From Muribaculaceae bacterium (GTDB taxonomy: Bacteria; Bacteroidota; Bacteroidia; Bacteroidales; Muribaculaceae), in assembly GCA_022509165.1 (NCBI GenBank), contig JAFLTT010000003.1, positions 1-64,000 on the forward strand: DNA of 64,000 nt, in the 5' to 3' direction. Every line of letters starts with the position of its first letter. The first letter of the stretch is position 1. Both the position numbers and the translations under genes were made by a program. The notes below the pieces were generated by a model that was given only the letters and a program-made list of their open reading frames with translations, did no database searches and was not told the DNA's origin. Positions 37,792-47,831 of this stretch are shown here, piece by piece.

Positions 37792-38970
37792 ATGAAACAG
37801 ATCATACTTAAGCCCGGTAAAGAAGAGTCTATCTTACGCCATCATCCATGGGTATTTTCCGGTGCTATTTCCTCTCTTCCCGAAGATTTGCAGGAAGGGG
37901 AAATGGTAGAAGTGATCTCTTCGAGGAGAAAAAAATTGGCCACCGGTCATTATCAGATCGGAAGTATAGCTGTACGTATTCTTGAATTTGGAGAAACTTC
38001 TATTCCTGAAAATTTCTATTCTGAAAGACTTTTTTCGGCTTATCAACTTAGGAAAACACTCAATCTTATCAGGAAAGACAATAATTGCTACCGACTCATT
38101 CATGGAGAAGGGGATTTCCTTCCCGGGCTTGTAGTTGATATTTATGGTGACACAGCTGTATTGCAGGCTCATTCTCCAGGGATGCATTTCGACCGTTTTA
38201 AAATAGCCGATGCATTGGTCAATTTGCCTCAGGCCCATATCAGAAATGTCTATTATAAAAGCGACACCACTCTCCCGTTCAAAGCCAATTTAGGTGCAAT
38301 CAACGATTATATAATCGGGAAATATGATGGTTGTCTGGCCATTGAAAACGGTTTGAGTTTCAATATCGACTGGCTTAAGGGTCAGAAGACCGGTTTCTTT
38401 ATTGATCAAAGGGAAAACCGGATGCTTCTTGAGAAATTTTCTTACGGACGTAATGTGCTCAACATGTTCTGCTACACGGGAGGTTTCTCAGTATATGCAA
38501 TGAGAGGGGGAGCCGCTAAAGTGATTTCTGTAGACTCATCTTCAAAAGCCATTGAACTTACCGAAGCTAATGTTAATTTAAATTTCCCTTCCGACAACCG
38601 ACACACTGCAGTGGCTGAAGATGCTTTCAAATTTTTAGACGGTATAAAAAAAGATGAATATGATCTAATTATCCTGGATCCACCGGCATTTGCCAAACAT
38701 CGAAGTGCCTTAAAAAATGGATTGATCGGGTACCGTAAACTTAATCTTAAGGCCTTTGAAAAGATACGCAAAGGTGGTGTAATTTTTACTTTCTCCTGTT
38801 CTCAGGTTGTCACCAAAGAAATGTTTCGTCTTGCAGTATTCACGGCCGCTTCTCAATCCGGAAGGAAAGTAAGAATACTTCATCAACTCACCCAACCGGC
38901 CGACCATCCTGTAGATATCTCTCATCCCGAAGGAGAATATCTCAAAGGATTAGTGCTTTATGTAGAATGA
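37792..38970 (+). CDS. Class I SAM-dependent rRNA methyltransferase (RlmI/PUA-containing family)
   Basis: N-terminal PUA-like region; TGFFIDQRENR, VLNMFCYTGGFSVYAMRGGA, DLIILDPPAFAK, FTFSCSQ. Confidence 0.93.
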   Translation: MKQIILKPGKEESILRHHPWVFSGAISSLPEDLQEGEMVEVISSRRKKLATGHYQIGSIAVRILEFGETSIPENFYSERLFSAYQLRKTLNLIRKDNNCYRLIHGEGDFLPGLVVDIYGDTAVLQAHSPGMHFDRFKIADALVNLPQAHIRNVYYKSDTTLPFKANLGAINDYIIGKYDGCLAIENGLSFNIDWLKGQKTGFFIDQRENRMLLEKFSYGRNVLNMFCYTGGFSVYAMRGGAAKVISVDSSSKAIELTEANVNLNFPSDNRHTAVAEDAFKFLDGIKKDEYDLIILDPPAFAKHRSALKNGLIGYRKLNLKAFEKIRKGGVIFTFSCSQVVTKEMFRLAVFTAASQSGRKVRILHQLTQPADHPVDISHPEGEYLKGLVLYVE

Positions 38971-39061
38971 TTCCCTCTGAGGATTTTACTTTGTTTAAAA
39001 ATAATCTTTATTTTAAATTTCATAAAGCTCCTTTCATCATATTATTGTTTAATTTAACCTT

Positions 39062-41086
39062 ATGAAATATTTTGCTTCCATCATGTTACTTACAGCAGCC
39101 TCTCTCCAAGCTTCTGCCGTTGTAGATAAAAACTTTGATTACCATGTCGACCGTTTTGCAGATATCGAAGTACTAAGGTATGAGGTGCCTGAATTCGACC
39201 GTCTCACACCCCAGCAGCGAATTATGGTTTATTATCTTTCACAAGCTGCTCAGGCCGGACGTGACATAATTTGGGATCAGAATGGCAAATACAATCTACA
39301 GATACGCAAACTTCTCGAAAACATCTACACAAATTATTCTGGCGACAAAAATTCAAAAGACTATAAGGCTTTTGAAAAATATTTGAAGCAAGTGTGGTTT
39401 GGCAATGGAATCCATCATCACTATTCCACCGACAAATTTGTACCGGAATTTTCTATAGAATTCTTCAACACCCAAGTTGCTGCATTACCGGATACAATGT
39501 TACCTTTAAATGAGGGTGAAACAAGAGAAGAACTTGTAGCGACCCTTACACCGGTAATTTTCGACCCCACTGTGATGCCTAAGAGAGTTTTCCAGGATGG
39601 CTCGGCGGATGTTGTTTTAAATTCTGCTTCCAACCTTTATGGGGATGGAGTCACTCAGGAAGAAGTTGAAGCCTATTATAATGCAATCAAAGTTCCGAAT
39701 GATCCCGAACCGATTTCTTACGGACTCAACTCGAGAATCGTTAAGGAAGATGGTAAAATCAAAGAAGAGGTTTATCATCTCAATGGTCTTTACGGTCCTG
39801 CTATCTCCAAGATTATCTATTGGCTCGACATGGCTAAAAGTTTAGCTGAGAATGATGCTCAGAAAGCTTATATAACCAAGCTTATAGATTTCTATATTAC
39901 CGGAGATCTAAAACTGTTTGATGAATATTCCATCCTCTGGGCGGAAGAAACAGAAGGTGATGTGGATTTTGTTAATGGTTTTATTGAAAGTTATGGCGAC
40001 CCGCTCGGAATGACCGGATCATGGGAATCCTATGTTAACTTCAAGAATCAGGCCAGCACAAAAAGAACTGAGACCATTGCAAGCAATGCTCAATGGTTTG
40101 AAGATAATTCCCCGGTTGATTCAAGATTTAAAAAAGATAAAGTAAAGGGTGTGTCGGCCAAAGTGATCAATGCTGCGATGCTTGCCGGTGATGCTTTCCC
40201 CTCAACCGCTATCGGAATCAACCTTCCTAACGCCAACTGGATCAGAGCTGCCCATGGCTCTAAGTCGGTAACACTGGAAAATATCACGGAAGCTTATGAC
40301 ATGGCTTCTCATGGCAACGGTTTTAATGAAGAGTTCGTGATTGATAATGCGACTTCCAAATTGATGGACGATTACCTTTACATCACCGATATGCTTCACA
40401 CAGACCTCCATGAATGTCTGGGTCATGCCTCCGGTCAACTTCTTCCCGGAGTAGATCCTGATGCACTGAAGGAAAACGGATCTGCTTTGGAAGAGGCTCG
40501 TGCCGACCTTTTTGCTCTGTATTATCTGCCGGATCAAAAACTTATAGAACTTGGCATTCTTGATAATCCCGAAGCCTATAAGGCCGAATATTATAAATAT
40601 ATGCTCAATGGCCTTATGACTCAGCTTAATCGTATCGAACCCGGTAAAGATATAGAAGAGGCTCACATGAGAAACCGTCAACTTATCGCAGCCTGGATTC
40701 TTGATAAGGGAAAGAAAGATAAAGTGGTGGAACTTGTGAAGAAAAACGGTAAAACTTACGTTAAGATCAACGACTACAAGAAAATGCGTGACCTCATCGG
40801 CCAACTGCTTGCCGAGATTCAAAGAATAAAAAGTGAGGGAGATTATCAGGCAGGGGTGGATCTTATCAATAAGTATGCTGTAAAGGTTGACCCAAAACTG
40901 CACAAAGAGGTCCTCGACCGTTTTGCCACTCTTGACATCCCTCCATATCGAGGCTTTATTAATCCGATTCTTCAACCTGTATATGGCGATACCGGAGAGA
41001 TCATAGATGTCACTCTGGTTTATGACGAAGATTATCCGCAACAGATGTTACGTCTCAGCAACGATTTTAAAACCCTGGGATATTGA
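39062..41086 (+). CDS. Dipeptidyl peptidase III-like (M49 family) metallopeptidase
   Basis: Zinc motif HECLGH (TDLHECLGHASGQLL) and downstream EEARAD. Confidence 0.88.
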   Translation: MKYFASIMLLTAASLQASAVVDKNFDYHVDRFADIEVLRYEVPEFDRLTPQQRIMVYYLSQAAQAGRDIIWDQNGKYNLQIRKLLENIYTNYSGDKNSKDYKAFEKYLKQVWFGNGIHHHYSTDKFVPEFSIEFFNTQVAALPDTMLPLNEGETREELVATLTPVIFDPTVMPKRVFQDGSADVVLNSASNLYGDGVTQEEVEAYYNAIKVPNDPEPISYGLNSRIVKEDGKIKEEVYHLNGLYGPAISKIIYWLDMAKSLAENDAQKAYITKLIDFYITGDLKLFDEYSILWAEETEGDVDFVNGFIESYGDPLGMTGSWESYVNFKNQASTKRTETIASNAQWFEDNSPVDSRFKKDKVKGVSAKVINAAMLAGDAFPSTAIGINLPNANWIRAAHGSKSVTLENITEAYDMASHGNGFNEEFVIDNATSKLMDDYLYITDMLHTDLHECLGHASGQLLPGVDPDALKENGSALEEARADLFALYYLPDQKLIELGILDNPEAYKAEYYKYMLNGLMTQLNRIEPGKDIEEAHMRNRQLIAAWILDKGKKDKVVELVKKNGKTYVKINDYKKMRDLIGQLLAEIQRIKSEGDYQAGVDLINKYAVKVDPKLHKEVLDRFATLDIPPYRGFINPILQPVYGDTGEIIDVTLVYDEDYPQQMLRLSNDFKTLGY

Positions 41087-41742
41087 GAGAGATAACTCTA
41101 TTACATCTCCTCCCCAATGTTTTTAAAGGTATGGAGGATACATCCCAAATCCGGGAATCCCGGATTTGGGATGCTCCTCCTTTCACATTTAAAAAGGGGT
41201 GCAGGATTTGTATTCATGCAGAATCGGGGGGAGGAAAATCATCTCTTTTAAGTTTCATCTACGGCCAGCGTCACGATTATTCAGGTGAAATACTATTTGA
41301 TAATCAAAATATCCGATCACTCTCCATTAAAAATTGGTGTGAGATTCGTCGTCACAACATTGCCCTTTTGCCACAGGAAATGAGACTTTTCCCGGAATTA
41401 ACTGTATGGGAAAATATATCACTGAAAAATAATCTGACTCATTATAGATCAGAAAAAGAATTACTGGAGTTTCTTTCTGTTCTTGGCATTCAAGAGAAAA
41501 AAAATACTCCTGTAAATAAATTGAGTATCGGGCAGCAGCAACGGGTAGCTATAATAAGGACCCTTTGTCAGCCTTTTGATTTTATTTTCCTGGATGAACC
41601 GGTAAGTCATCTTGATGAACCAAACAATAAGATAGTAGCAGAATTGGTTGAGGAGGAAGCAGGTAAATTGCAGGCAGGTATTATAACCACATCGGTCGGC
41701 AACCATCTCCTTCTTTCTCATCCTGAATTCGTGCAATTATGA
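41083..41742 (+). CDS. ABC transporter ATP-binding protein
   Basis: Walker A-like ESGGGKSS, signature LSIGQQQRVAII, Walker B FIFLDEPVSHLDE. TTG start overlapping the upstream stop codon. Confidence 0.88.
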   Translation: MREITLLHLLPNVFKGMEDTSQIRESRIWDAPPFTFKKGCRICIHAESGGGKSSLLSFIYGQRHDYSGEILFDNQNIRSLSIKNWCEIRRHNIALLPQEMRLFPELTVWENISLKNNLTHYRSEKELLEFLSVLGIQEKKNTPVNKLSIGQQQRVAIIRTLCQPFDFIFLDEPVSHLDEPNNKIVAELVEEEAGKLQAGIITTSVGNHLLLSHPEFVQL

Positions 41743-42935
41743 AGAGAGAAAAGAGAATCGGAATATCCACCCTCCTTAAAAAGAATATATCTAAAGGCCA
41801 ATTGATTGGGTTTTCAGTAGCCAACCTCATTGGTCTTACTGTAATTCTTTGCGGTATTCTTTTTTATTCCGATAGTCATCACAGGAAGGCTACTGATGAT
41901 AAATTCTTTTCCGACGACTACATTGTGGTTTCTAAAGAGGTGAAAGGGATTAATCTTGACCCTGTTGCCTTTAATGAAAGTGAAATAGCCGACCTTGCCT
42001 CTCAACCTTGGGTAAAGAAATTAGGAAAATTTACCTCGGCTGATTTCCGTGTCAATGCATCAATTGAAATGGGGGGAAGAGGAATGTCTACATATCTCTT
42101 CTTTGAATCTGTGCCCGATGAATTCTTCGATTCCGCTCCGGCTGAGTGGAAGTTTGACCCGGATAAAAGGTTTGTGCCGGTCGTTCTTAATAAAGATTAC
42201 CTTGCCCTTTACAACTTCGGATTTGCCATACCACGGGGAATGCCTCAATTAAGTGAGGAGATGATAGGTTCAGTTCCATTGAAAATATTGATAACCGGAG
42301 ACAATGGACGTTCGGAAGTGTTTAATGCGGCTGTGGTAGGTTTCTCGTCTCGCCTTAATACAATTGCCGTGCCTCAGGATTTTATGGATTGGGCAAATCA
42401 AAGATTTTCCAGGCAACAAGACAAGGATGTTTCAAGATTGATTCTAAAGATTGACCGTTTAAATTCCACTGATTGGGAGAAATATCTTAGAGACCATGGC
42501 ATGGAACTTGCCGGTGATAAGGAGGGTGACTCGAAAGTATCTCAATTTATGGGATTGGTATCCGGAGTGGTGGCGGCTACAGGTTTTGTAATTTCAGTAC
42601 TTGCATTATTTATCCTGATTCTTAGCATCTTCCTTTTGATTCAAAAAAGCCGCCCTATGCTCAGAAATCTTATTTTGTTAGGGTATTCTCCCTCTGAGGT
42701 CATCAAATTCTATGCAGTTACCATTTTAATTATTAATATAGTTGTCACTCTTTTAGCAGTAGGATTTACATTTATCTGTCGTTTGATTTGGCACGATTCT
42801 TTGATTTCTTTAGGATTAGGAAATGGGAATGTGCTCTTTACCTTAGGAGCAGCCCTTCTTTATCTTTTACTTCTTTCCTTAATAAACATAACTGTAATAC
42901 GCCGACACGTCTATCGTATTTGGCAGTCTGATTAA
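41739..42935 (+). CDS. ABC transporter permease (FtsX/MacB-like)
   Basis: N-terminal TM, periplasmic domain, three C-terminal TM segments; 4-bp overlap with ATPase gene. Confidence 0.75.
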   Translation: MKREKRIGISTLLKKNISKGQLIGFSVANLIGLTVILCGILFYSDSHHRKATDDKFFSDDYIVVSKEVKGINLDPVAFNESEIADLASQPWVKKLGKFTSADFRVNASIEMGGRGMSTYLFFESVPDEFFDSAPAEWKFDPDKRFVPVVLNKDYLALYNFGFAIPRGMPQLSEEMIGSVPLKILITGDNGRSEVFNAAVVGFSSRLNTIAVPQDFMDWANQRFSRQQDKDVSRLILKIDRLNSTDWEKYLRDHGMELAGDKEGDSKVSQFMGLVSGVVAATGFVISVLALFILILSIFLLIQKSRPMLRNLILLGYSPSEVIKFYAVTILIINIVVTLLAVGFTFICRLIWHDSLISLGLGNGNVLFTLGAALLYLLLLSLINITVIRRHVYRIWQSD

Positions 42936-42942
42936 AAATAAG

Positions 42943-42972
42943 GTGAGTCAAAATTTACATTTTGACTCACCC
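42943..42972. terminator. Bidirectional intrinsic terminator between convergent genes
   Basis: GGTGAGTCAAAA-TTTACA-TTTTGACTCACC, 12-bp perfect stem. Confidence 0.75.
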
Positions 42973-42981
42973 CATTCCAGA

Positions 42982-44013
42982 TTATTTTTTCAACTTCTCT
43001 GAAGCCTCTTTAAAGGCATTCATGATCTTGGTAGGCATAAAGCTTTCATAGGCTCCTAAGGAATATCCCCCTCCCTCTGGAGTATGGATAGAGGTGGGTT
43101 CCCAATAAAACACCCCCGGGCAATTCCCATCTGTATCGTTCATAGCAGCATTTATAAGTCTCGAAAGGAAATCATATCCCTCCTCAGGTAACCATACAGC
43201 CACTCCTGTCTCTACAATATACACCTTGCAGTCAAACTCTTTTGAGAGATAATTGATATTGTCTATTATATCTGTCACAGCTTCCTTGGTAGTCTGGTCT
43301 CTTTTGCTCCAGTATGGATAAACACTCATACCAATGGCATCAAATTTTCCTCCCATTCTCCTCATGGCATTAAACACATATTCATAAAGAAAACGGTTGT
43401 ATCCGTCATCAAGATGGGTTATCACCACAGCATCGGGGAATACGCTCTTAACTGCATCATAGCCGGCATTTGAAAGTTCCACATAAGCTTCCATATGATC
43501 CGGAATTCTGGCCATAGGCCAGACCATTCCATTGGTGGTTTCATTTCCCACCTGCACCCATTTCACATTGATTCCATTATCTTTCAGAAGTTGCAATGTG
43601 CCCGCAGTATGTTCTGCAAGTTTACCTTTCACCACTTCCAGCGGTAAGTCAAGCCATTCCTTCGGGCTATTGTTATGGCCGGGATCAGCCCAGGTATCGC
43701 TATAATGGAAGTCAATCATGATCTCCATCCCTTGGTTTTGTGCCCTTCTTGCCATTTCAAGTACATGGCGGGGAGTGTTGAATCCATTTTCACTGTTCAC
43801 CCATACCTTAAGTCTGATAGCATTCAATCCGAATTCTTTCATAAGGGCTGTATTCTCCATGGGTTGCTTGTCGGTGGTATAATTCACCACTCCGATTGCC
43901 TCCTGTTCCGGAGTGCCGCTTATATCGGCACCGAGCCAGAAAACTTCTGCTTCTTGTGCATGTATAGGCAACAAACCTAAAACTGCTAAACATGCAAGTA
44001 ATTGTTTTTTCAT
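42982..44013 (-). CDS. Glycoside hydrolase family 53 arabinogalactan endo-beta-1,4-galactanase-like
   Basis: GADISGTPEQE...RLKVWVN...MIDFHYSDTWADPGHNNSPKEW; VQVGNETTNGMVWP; YIVETGVAVW. Confidence 0.93.
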   Translation of the reverse strand: MKKQLLACLAVLGLLPIHAQEAEVFWLGADISGTPEQEAIGVVNYTTDKQPMENTALMKEFGLNAIRLKVWVNSENGFNTPRHVLEMARRAQNQGMEIMIDFHYSDTWADPGHNNSPKEWLDLPLEVVKGKLAEHTAGTLQLLKDNGINVKWVQVGNETTNGMVWPMARIPDHMEAYVELSNAGYDAVKSVFPDAVVITHLDDGYNRFLYEYVFNAMRRMGGKFDAIGMSVYPYWSKRDQTTKEAVTDIIDNINYLSKEFDCKVYIVETGVAVWLPEEGYDFLSRLINAAMNDTDGNCPGVFYWEPTSIHTPEGGGYSLGAYESFMPTKIMNAFKEASEKLKK

Positions 44014-44141
44014 AATGCTGTTTATTGATAAGTATAAATGAATTTTTTCTATCCTAATTCATTCTCAAAGATATAAAAATTTCTTATTTCCCTATATCCT
44101 ATTATTTTATTAATTTTGCATGTTACCTTAAAATACACATC

Positions 44142-47100
44142 ATGAAACTTTTAATCAAAACTATTTTTGCGTTCCTACTGTCTCTCCCGGTAGCCACAGC
44201 AATGGGCCATGTGGGATGGCCCGCTAACTACGATGGAGTAATGCTCCAGGGTTTCTATTGGGATTCTTACAAAGGTTCCAATACTACCAAATGGACAGAT
44301 TTGACAAAACAGGCCGATGAACTTTCGGAGTTTTTCGACCTGATTTGGGTCCCCAACAGTGGGAAAGCCACTGGAGAAAATGGAGGAGGAAATGGTTATA
44401 TGCCAATCTATTGGTTCTCTAACCATAATTGTGCTTTTGGCACTGAGGCTGAATTAAAGACAATGATCAGCACTTTTAAGGCAAAAGGTGTAGGATTCAT
44501 TGAAGATGTTGTAGTGAATCACCGTGCTGGAGCTACCAATTGGTATAATTTCCCCAAAGAAACTTGGAACGGAAAGACATATGAACTTACAAATGGAGCT
44601 ATTTGTTCCACGGATGAAATGTGGAAGGAAGGTGGTCAAGGTTGTCCATATACCAGAGGTAATGCAGATACCGGAGAAGACTTCAATGGTGCTCGTGATT
44701 TAGACCATACTAACGCTACTGTGCAAAGTCATATCAAAGACTATTGTAAATTCCTTCTTGATGATTTGGGTTATGTGGGTTTCCGTCTTGACATGGTGAA
44801 AGGTTACGGAGGTCAATACACCAAAATCTACAATGAATACAGCAAACCAAAATTCAGTGTAGGTGAATACTGGGATGGCAACTATGATGCTGTAGCTGCT
44901 TGGATTGAAGCAACCGGGAAGTCTTCTGCTGCTTTCGATTTCCCAGGAAAATATCAGCTTAATAAAGCAATGAATGATAACCATGAGAATCTGACTGAAC
45001 TGGTGTGGAAAGCCAACGGAACTACTGATCAACCTGCCGGTATGATCCACTTTGGTTATCCTCAATTCGCGGTAACTTTCGTTGATAATCATGATACTTA
45101 CCGTGATGGTAGCAAATTCACAGGAAATGTTTTAGCTGCTAATGCCTTTATCCTCTGTTCACCGGGAACGCCATGTGTTTTCTGGCCTCACTGGTCTCAA
45201 TATAAGGAACAAATCCAGGCCATGATTAAGGCCCGTAAAGAGGCCGGCATACACAATATGTCAGCTGTGAAAGTTCTTAAGAGTGCCGGTAACATTTACA
45301 TGGCAGAAGTGACAGGTACTAAAGGTAAACTCGTAGTGAAACTTGGTTCAGAAGACGGTTCGGCTCCTGGTGGTTCTTATCGTCTTGCGACATCAGGTAA
45401 TGGTTATGCTATATGGATTACGAATTCAGGTGGAACAGGCGAAGTTTCTAAGGAAGCTTTCACAATCTATTTCGACAACACTAACAGCAAATGGGCTACT
45501 CCTTATGTTCACTACTGGGGCGCTTCTGAAAGCACCTATCCCGGTGTGGCAATGTCTAAGGTTAACGGAAATGTTTGGAGCTATACAGTTCCTGCAGGTA
45601 CCATAGGTATTCTTTTCAACGCAGGCGATGGTGACGCCACTAAGACCGTGGATATGAATCCTCAACCAAACCATCTTTATACAACTTCAGGCGACCAAGG
45701 AGTTTACAGTGGTTCCGGTGGCAACCAAGGTGGTGGTAACAACCAAGGCGGAAATACAGGAAGCAATTTTGTTATCTACTATAACAATAGCACCAGCAAA
45801 TGGGCTACTCCTTATGTTCACTACTGGGGTGGCACGGCAAGTACTTATCCCGGTGTGGCTATGAACAGTGTTGGTAACGATGTTTGGAGCTACACAGTTC
45901 CGGCTGGTACTACAGGTATTCTTTTCAATGCAGGTGATGGTGACGCCACCAAGACTTCGGATTTTGTGGCCCAACCGAATCATATTTACACTCAATCAGG
46001 CGACCAAGGTGTATACGGTGGTGCCGGTGGTAATCAAGGCGGCGGTAACCAGGGTGGTGGAAACGCTCCTGCTACTTTGTATCTGATTGGTAATATGCCT
46101 GCTCCTGCCGGATGGGGCGAGACTCCTGGAACAGGCCTCCTCATGACTAAGAACGGTGACGTATTCACTGCAACAAATGTCAACCTTGCCGGTATGACAG
46201 ATATTGACCCTGCTTACTTCCGTTTCTCTGCCACTATTTCTGACAATTGGGACGACCTTTCAGAACAATACGGTCCTATAGATGGCAATGTGGATATCGT
46301 GCTGGGACAACCGGTAGATTTTGCTGGACAGCCTGGAGACAATAGCTATGTGGTCCCAACCGGATTCTATGACATAACTGTGGACTTCTCCTCTAAGAAG
46401 GTAACTGTGACCAGTAACGGTCAAGGTGGCGGTAATCAAGGCGGTGGTGACGACAACCAAGGCGGTGGAAACGCTCCTGCTACTTTGTATCTGATTGGTA
46501 ATATGCCTGCTCCTGCCGGATGGGGCGAGACTCCTGGAACAGGCCTCCTCATGACTAAGAACGGTGACGTATTCACTGCAACAAATGTCAACCTTGCCGG
46601 TATGACAGATATTGACCCTGCTTACTTCCGTTTCTCTGCCACTATTTCTGACAATTGGGACGACCTTTCAGAACAATACGGTCCTATAGATGGCAATGTG
46701 GATATCGTGCTGGGACAACCGGTAGATTTTGCTGGACAGCCTGGAGACAATAGCTATGTGGTCCCAACCGGATTCTATGACATAACTGTGGACTTCTCCT
46801 CTAAGAAGGTAACTGTGACCAGTAACGGTCAAGGTGGCGGTAATCAAGGCGGTGGTGACGACAACCAAGGCGGTGGAAACGCTCCTGCTACTTTGTATCT
46901 GATTGGTAATATGCCTGCTCCTGCCGGATGGGGCGAGACTCCTGGAACAGGCCTCCTCATGACTAAGAACGGTGACGTATTCACTGCAACAAATGTCAAC
47001 CTTGCCGGTATGACAGATATTGACCCTGCTTACTTCCGTTTCTCTGCCACTATTTCTGACAATTGGGACGACCTTTCAGAACAATACGGTCCTATAGATG

Positions 47101-47807
47101 GCAATGTGGATATCGTGCTGGGACAACCGGTAGATTTTGCTGGACAGCCTGGAGACAACAGTTATGTGGTCCCAACCGGATTCTATGACATAACTGTGGA
47201 CTTCTCCTCTAAGAAGGTAACTGTGACCAGTAACGGTCAAGGTGGTGGTAACCAAGGCGGTGGTGATGACAACCAGGGCGGTAACGAAGATGATGAGTTC
47301 GAAGGTGTTGAACTTTACCTAATCGGTAATGTCAACGGTTTTGATTGGAAAACTGATCAGGGAATACTTATGACTAAGGCTGGAAATGTATACAGCACTA
47401 CTGCTACAATCGATGATGCAGGTGAAGGATGCGGATACTTCGCATTCGCTACAGTACTCGGTGAAGATTGGGATGCTCTAAACTCAGGTGACCGTTACGG
47501 TGCTCCTGCCAAGGACACTCCGGCTTCTGTAGGTGAGATCCATACTGTAACTCATTACCCGGCTATGGTAAATGCTTCAGCAAGCGAGTCTTGGATGATC
47601 GAACCGGGGGCATATACTTTCAAAGTAGACCTTAAGCATAAGGAACTCTCAATTGCAAAATCAGGTACTGTCGGTGTTGATTCTTTGGAATCTGAAAATG
47701 CTGAAGTAATTTACTTCAACCTCCAGGGTGTGAAAGTAAACAATCCTTCAAAGGGCATATACATTAAAGTGACAGGTAATAAGAGAGAAAAAGTGATGGT
47801 AAGATAA
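44142..47807 (+). CDS. GH13 alpha-amylase with two CBM26-like starch-binding domains and repeated SusE/F-like domains
   Basis: GH13 triad motifs GFRLDMVKG, VGEYWDGN, FVDNHDTYRDG; two YVHYWG...TYPGVAM...AGDGDATKT domains; four TLYLIGN(M/V)-type domains; C-terminal YFNLQGVKVNNPSKGIYIKVTGNKREKVMVR. Confidence 0.93.
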   Translation: MKLLIKTIFAFLLSLPVATAMGHVGWPANYDGVMLQGFYWDSYKGSNTTKWTDLTKQADELSEFFDLIWVPNSGKATGENGGGNGYMPIYWFSNHNCAFGTEAELKTMISTFKAKGVGFIEDVVVNHRAGATNWYNFPKETWNGKTYELTNGAICSTDEMWKEGGQGCPYTRGNADTGEDFNGARDLDHTNATVQSHIKDYCKFLLDDLGYVGFRLDMVKGYGGQYTKIYNEYSKPKFSVGEYWDGNYDAVAAWIEATGKSSAAFDFPGKYQLNKAMNDNHENLTELVWKANGTTDQPAGMIHFGYPQFAVTFVDNHDTYRDGSKFTGNVLAANAFILCSPGTPCVFWPHWSQYKEQIQAMIKARKEAGIHNMSAVKVLKSAGNIYMAEVTGTKGKLVVKLGSEDGSAPGGSYRLATSGNGYAIWITNSGGTGEVSKEAFTIYFDNTNSKWATPYVHYWGASESTYPGVAMSKVNGNVWSYTVPAGTIGILFNAGDGDATKTVDMNPQPNHLYTTSGDQGVYSGSGGNQGGGNNQGGNTGSNFVIYYNNSTSKWATPYVHYWGGTASTYPGVAMNSVGNDVWSYTVPAGTTGILFNAGDGDATKTSDFVAQPNHIYTQSGDQGVYGGAGGNQGGGNQGGGNAPATLYLIGNMPAPAGWGETPGTGLLMTKNGDVFTATNVNLAGMTDIDPAYFRFSATISDNWDDLSEQYGPIDGNVDIVLGQPVDFAGQPGDNSYVVPTGFYDITVDFSSKKVTVTSNGQGGGNQGGGDDNQGGGNAPATLYLIGNMPAPAGWGETPGTGLLMTKNGDVFTATNVNLAGMTDIDPAYFRFSATISDNWDDLSEQYGPIDGNVDIVLGQPVDFAGQPGDNSYVVPTGFYDITVDFSSKKVTVTSNGQGGGNQGGGDDNQGGGNAPATLYLIGNMPAPAGWGETPGTGLLMTKNGDVFTATNVNLAGMTDIDPAYFRFSATISDNWDDLSEQYGPIDGNVDIVLGQPVDFAGQPGDNSYVVPTGFYDITVDFSSKKVTVTSNGQGGGNQGGGDDNQGGNEDDEFEGVELYLIGNVNGFDWKTDQGILMTKAGNVYSTTATIDDAGEGCGYFAFATVLGEDWDALNSGDRYGAPAKDTPASVGEIHTVTHYPAMVNASASESWMIEPGAYTFKVDLKHKELSIAKSGTVGVDSLESENAEVIYFNLQGVKVNNPSKGIYIKVTGNKREKVMVR
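46061..47284 (+). repeat. Three tandem in-frame 408-bp repeats (136 aa each) within the amylase gene
   Basis: AAACGCTCCTGCTACTTTGTATCTGATTGG recurs at 46061, 46469 and 46877 (408-bp spacing); copies 1 and 2 read as identical, copy 3 shows a few synonymous changes near its 3' end. Confidence 0.97.
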
Positions 47808-47831
47808 TTTCAACATCACAGGGAAATTCGT

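Noticed and set aside
40202-41041. 279-aa ORF antisense to the M49 peptidase gene
   Set aside because: Fully antisense to a clear conserved gene, no domain signal; probably a codon-bias artefact.
46260-46868. Two identical 66-aa antisense ORFs (46260..46460, 46668..46868)
   Set aside because: Mirror of the 408-bp repeats in the amylase gene, no independent evidence of coding.
46061-47284. Possible CRISPR-like or mobile repeat array
   Set aside because: The 408-bp repeats are contiguous, in frame and encode a protein domain; no spacers.
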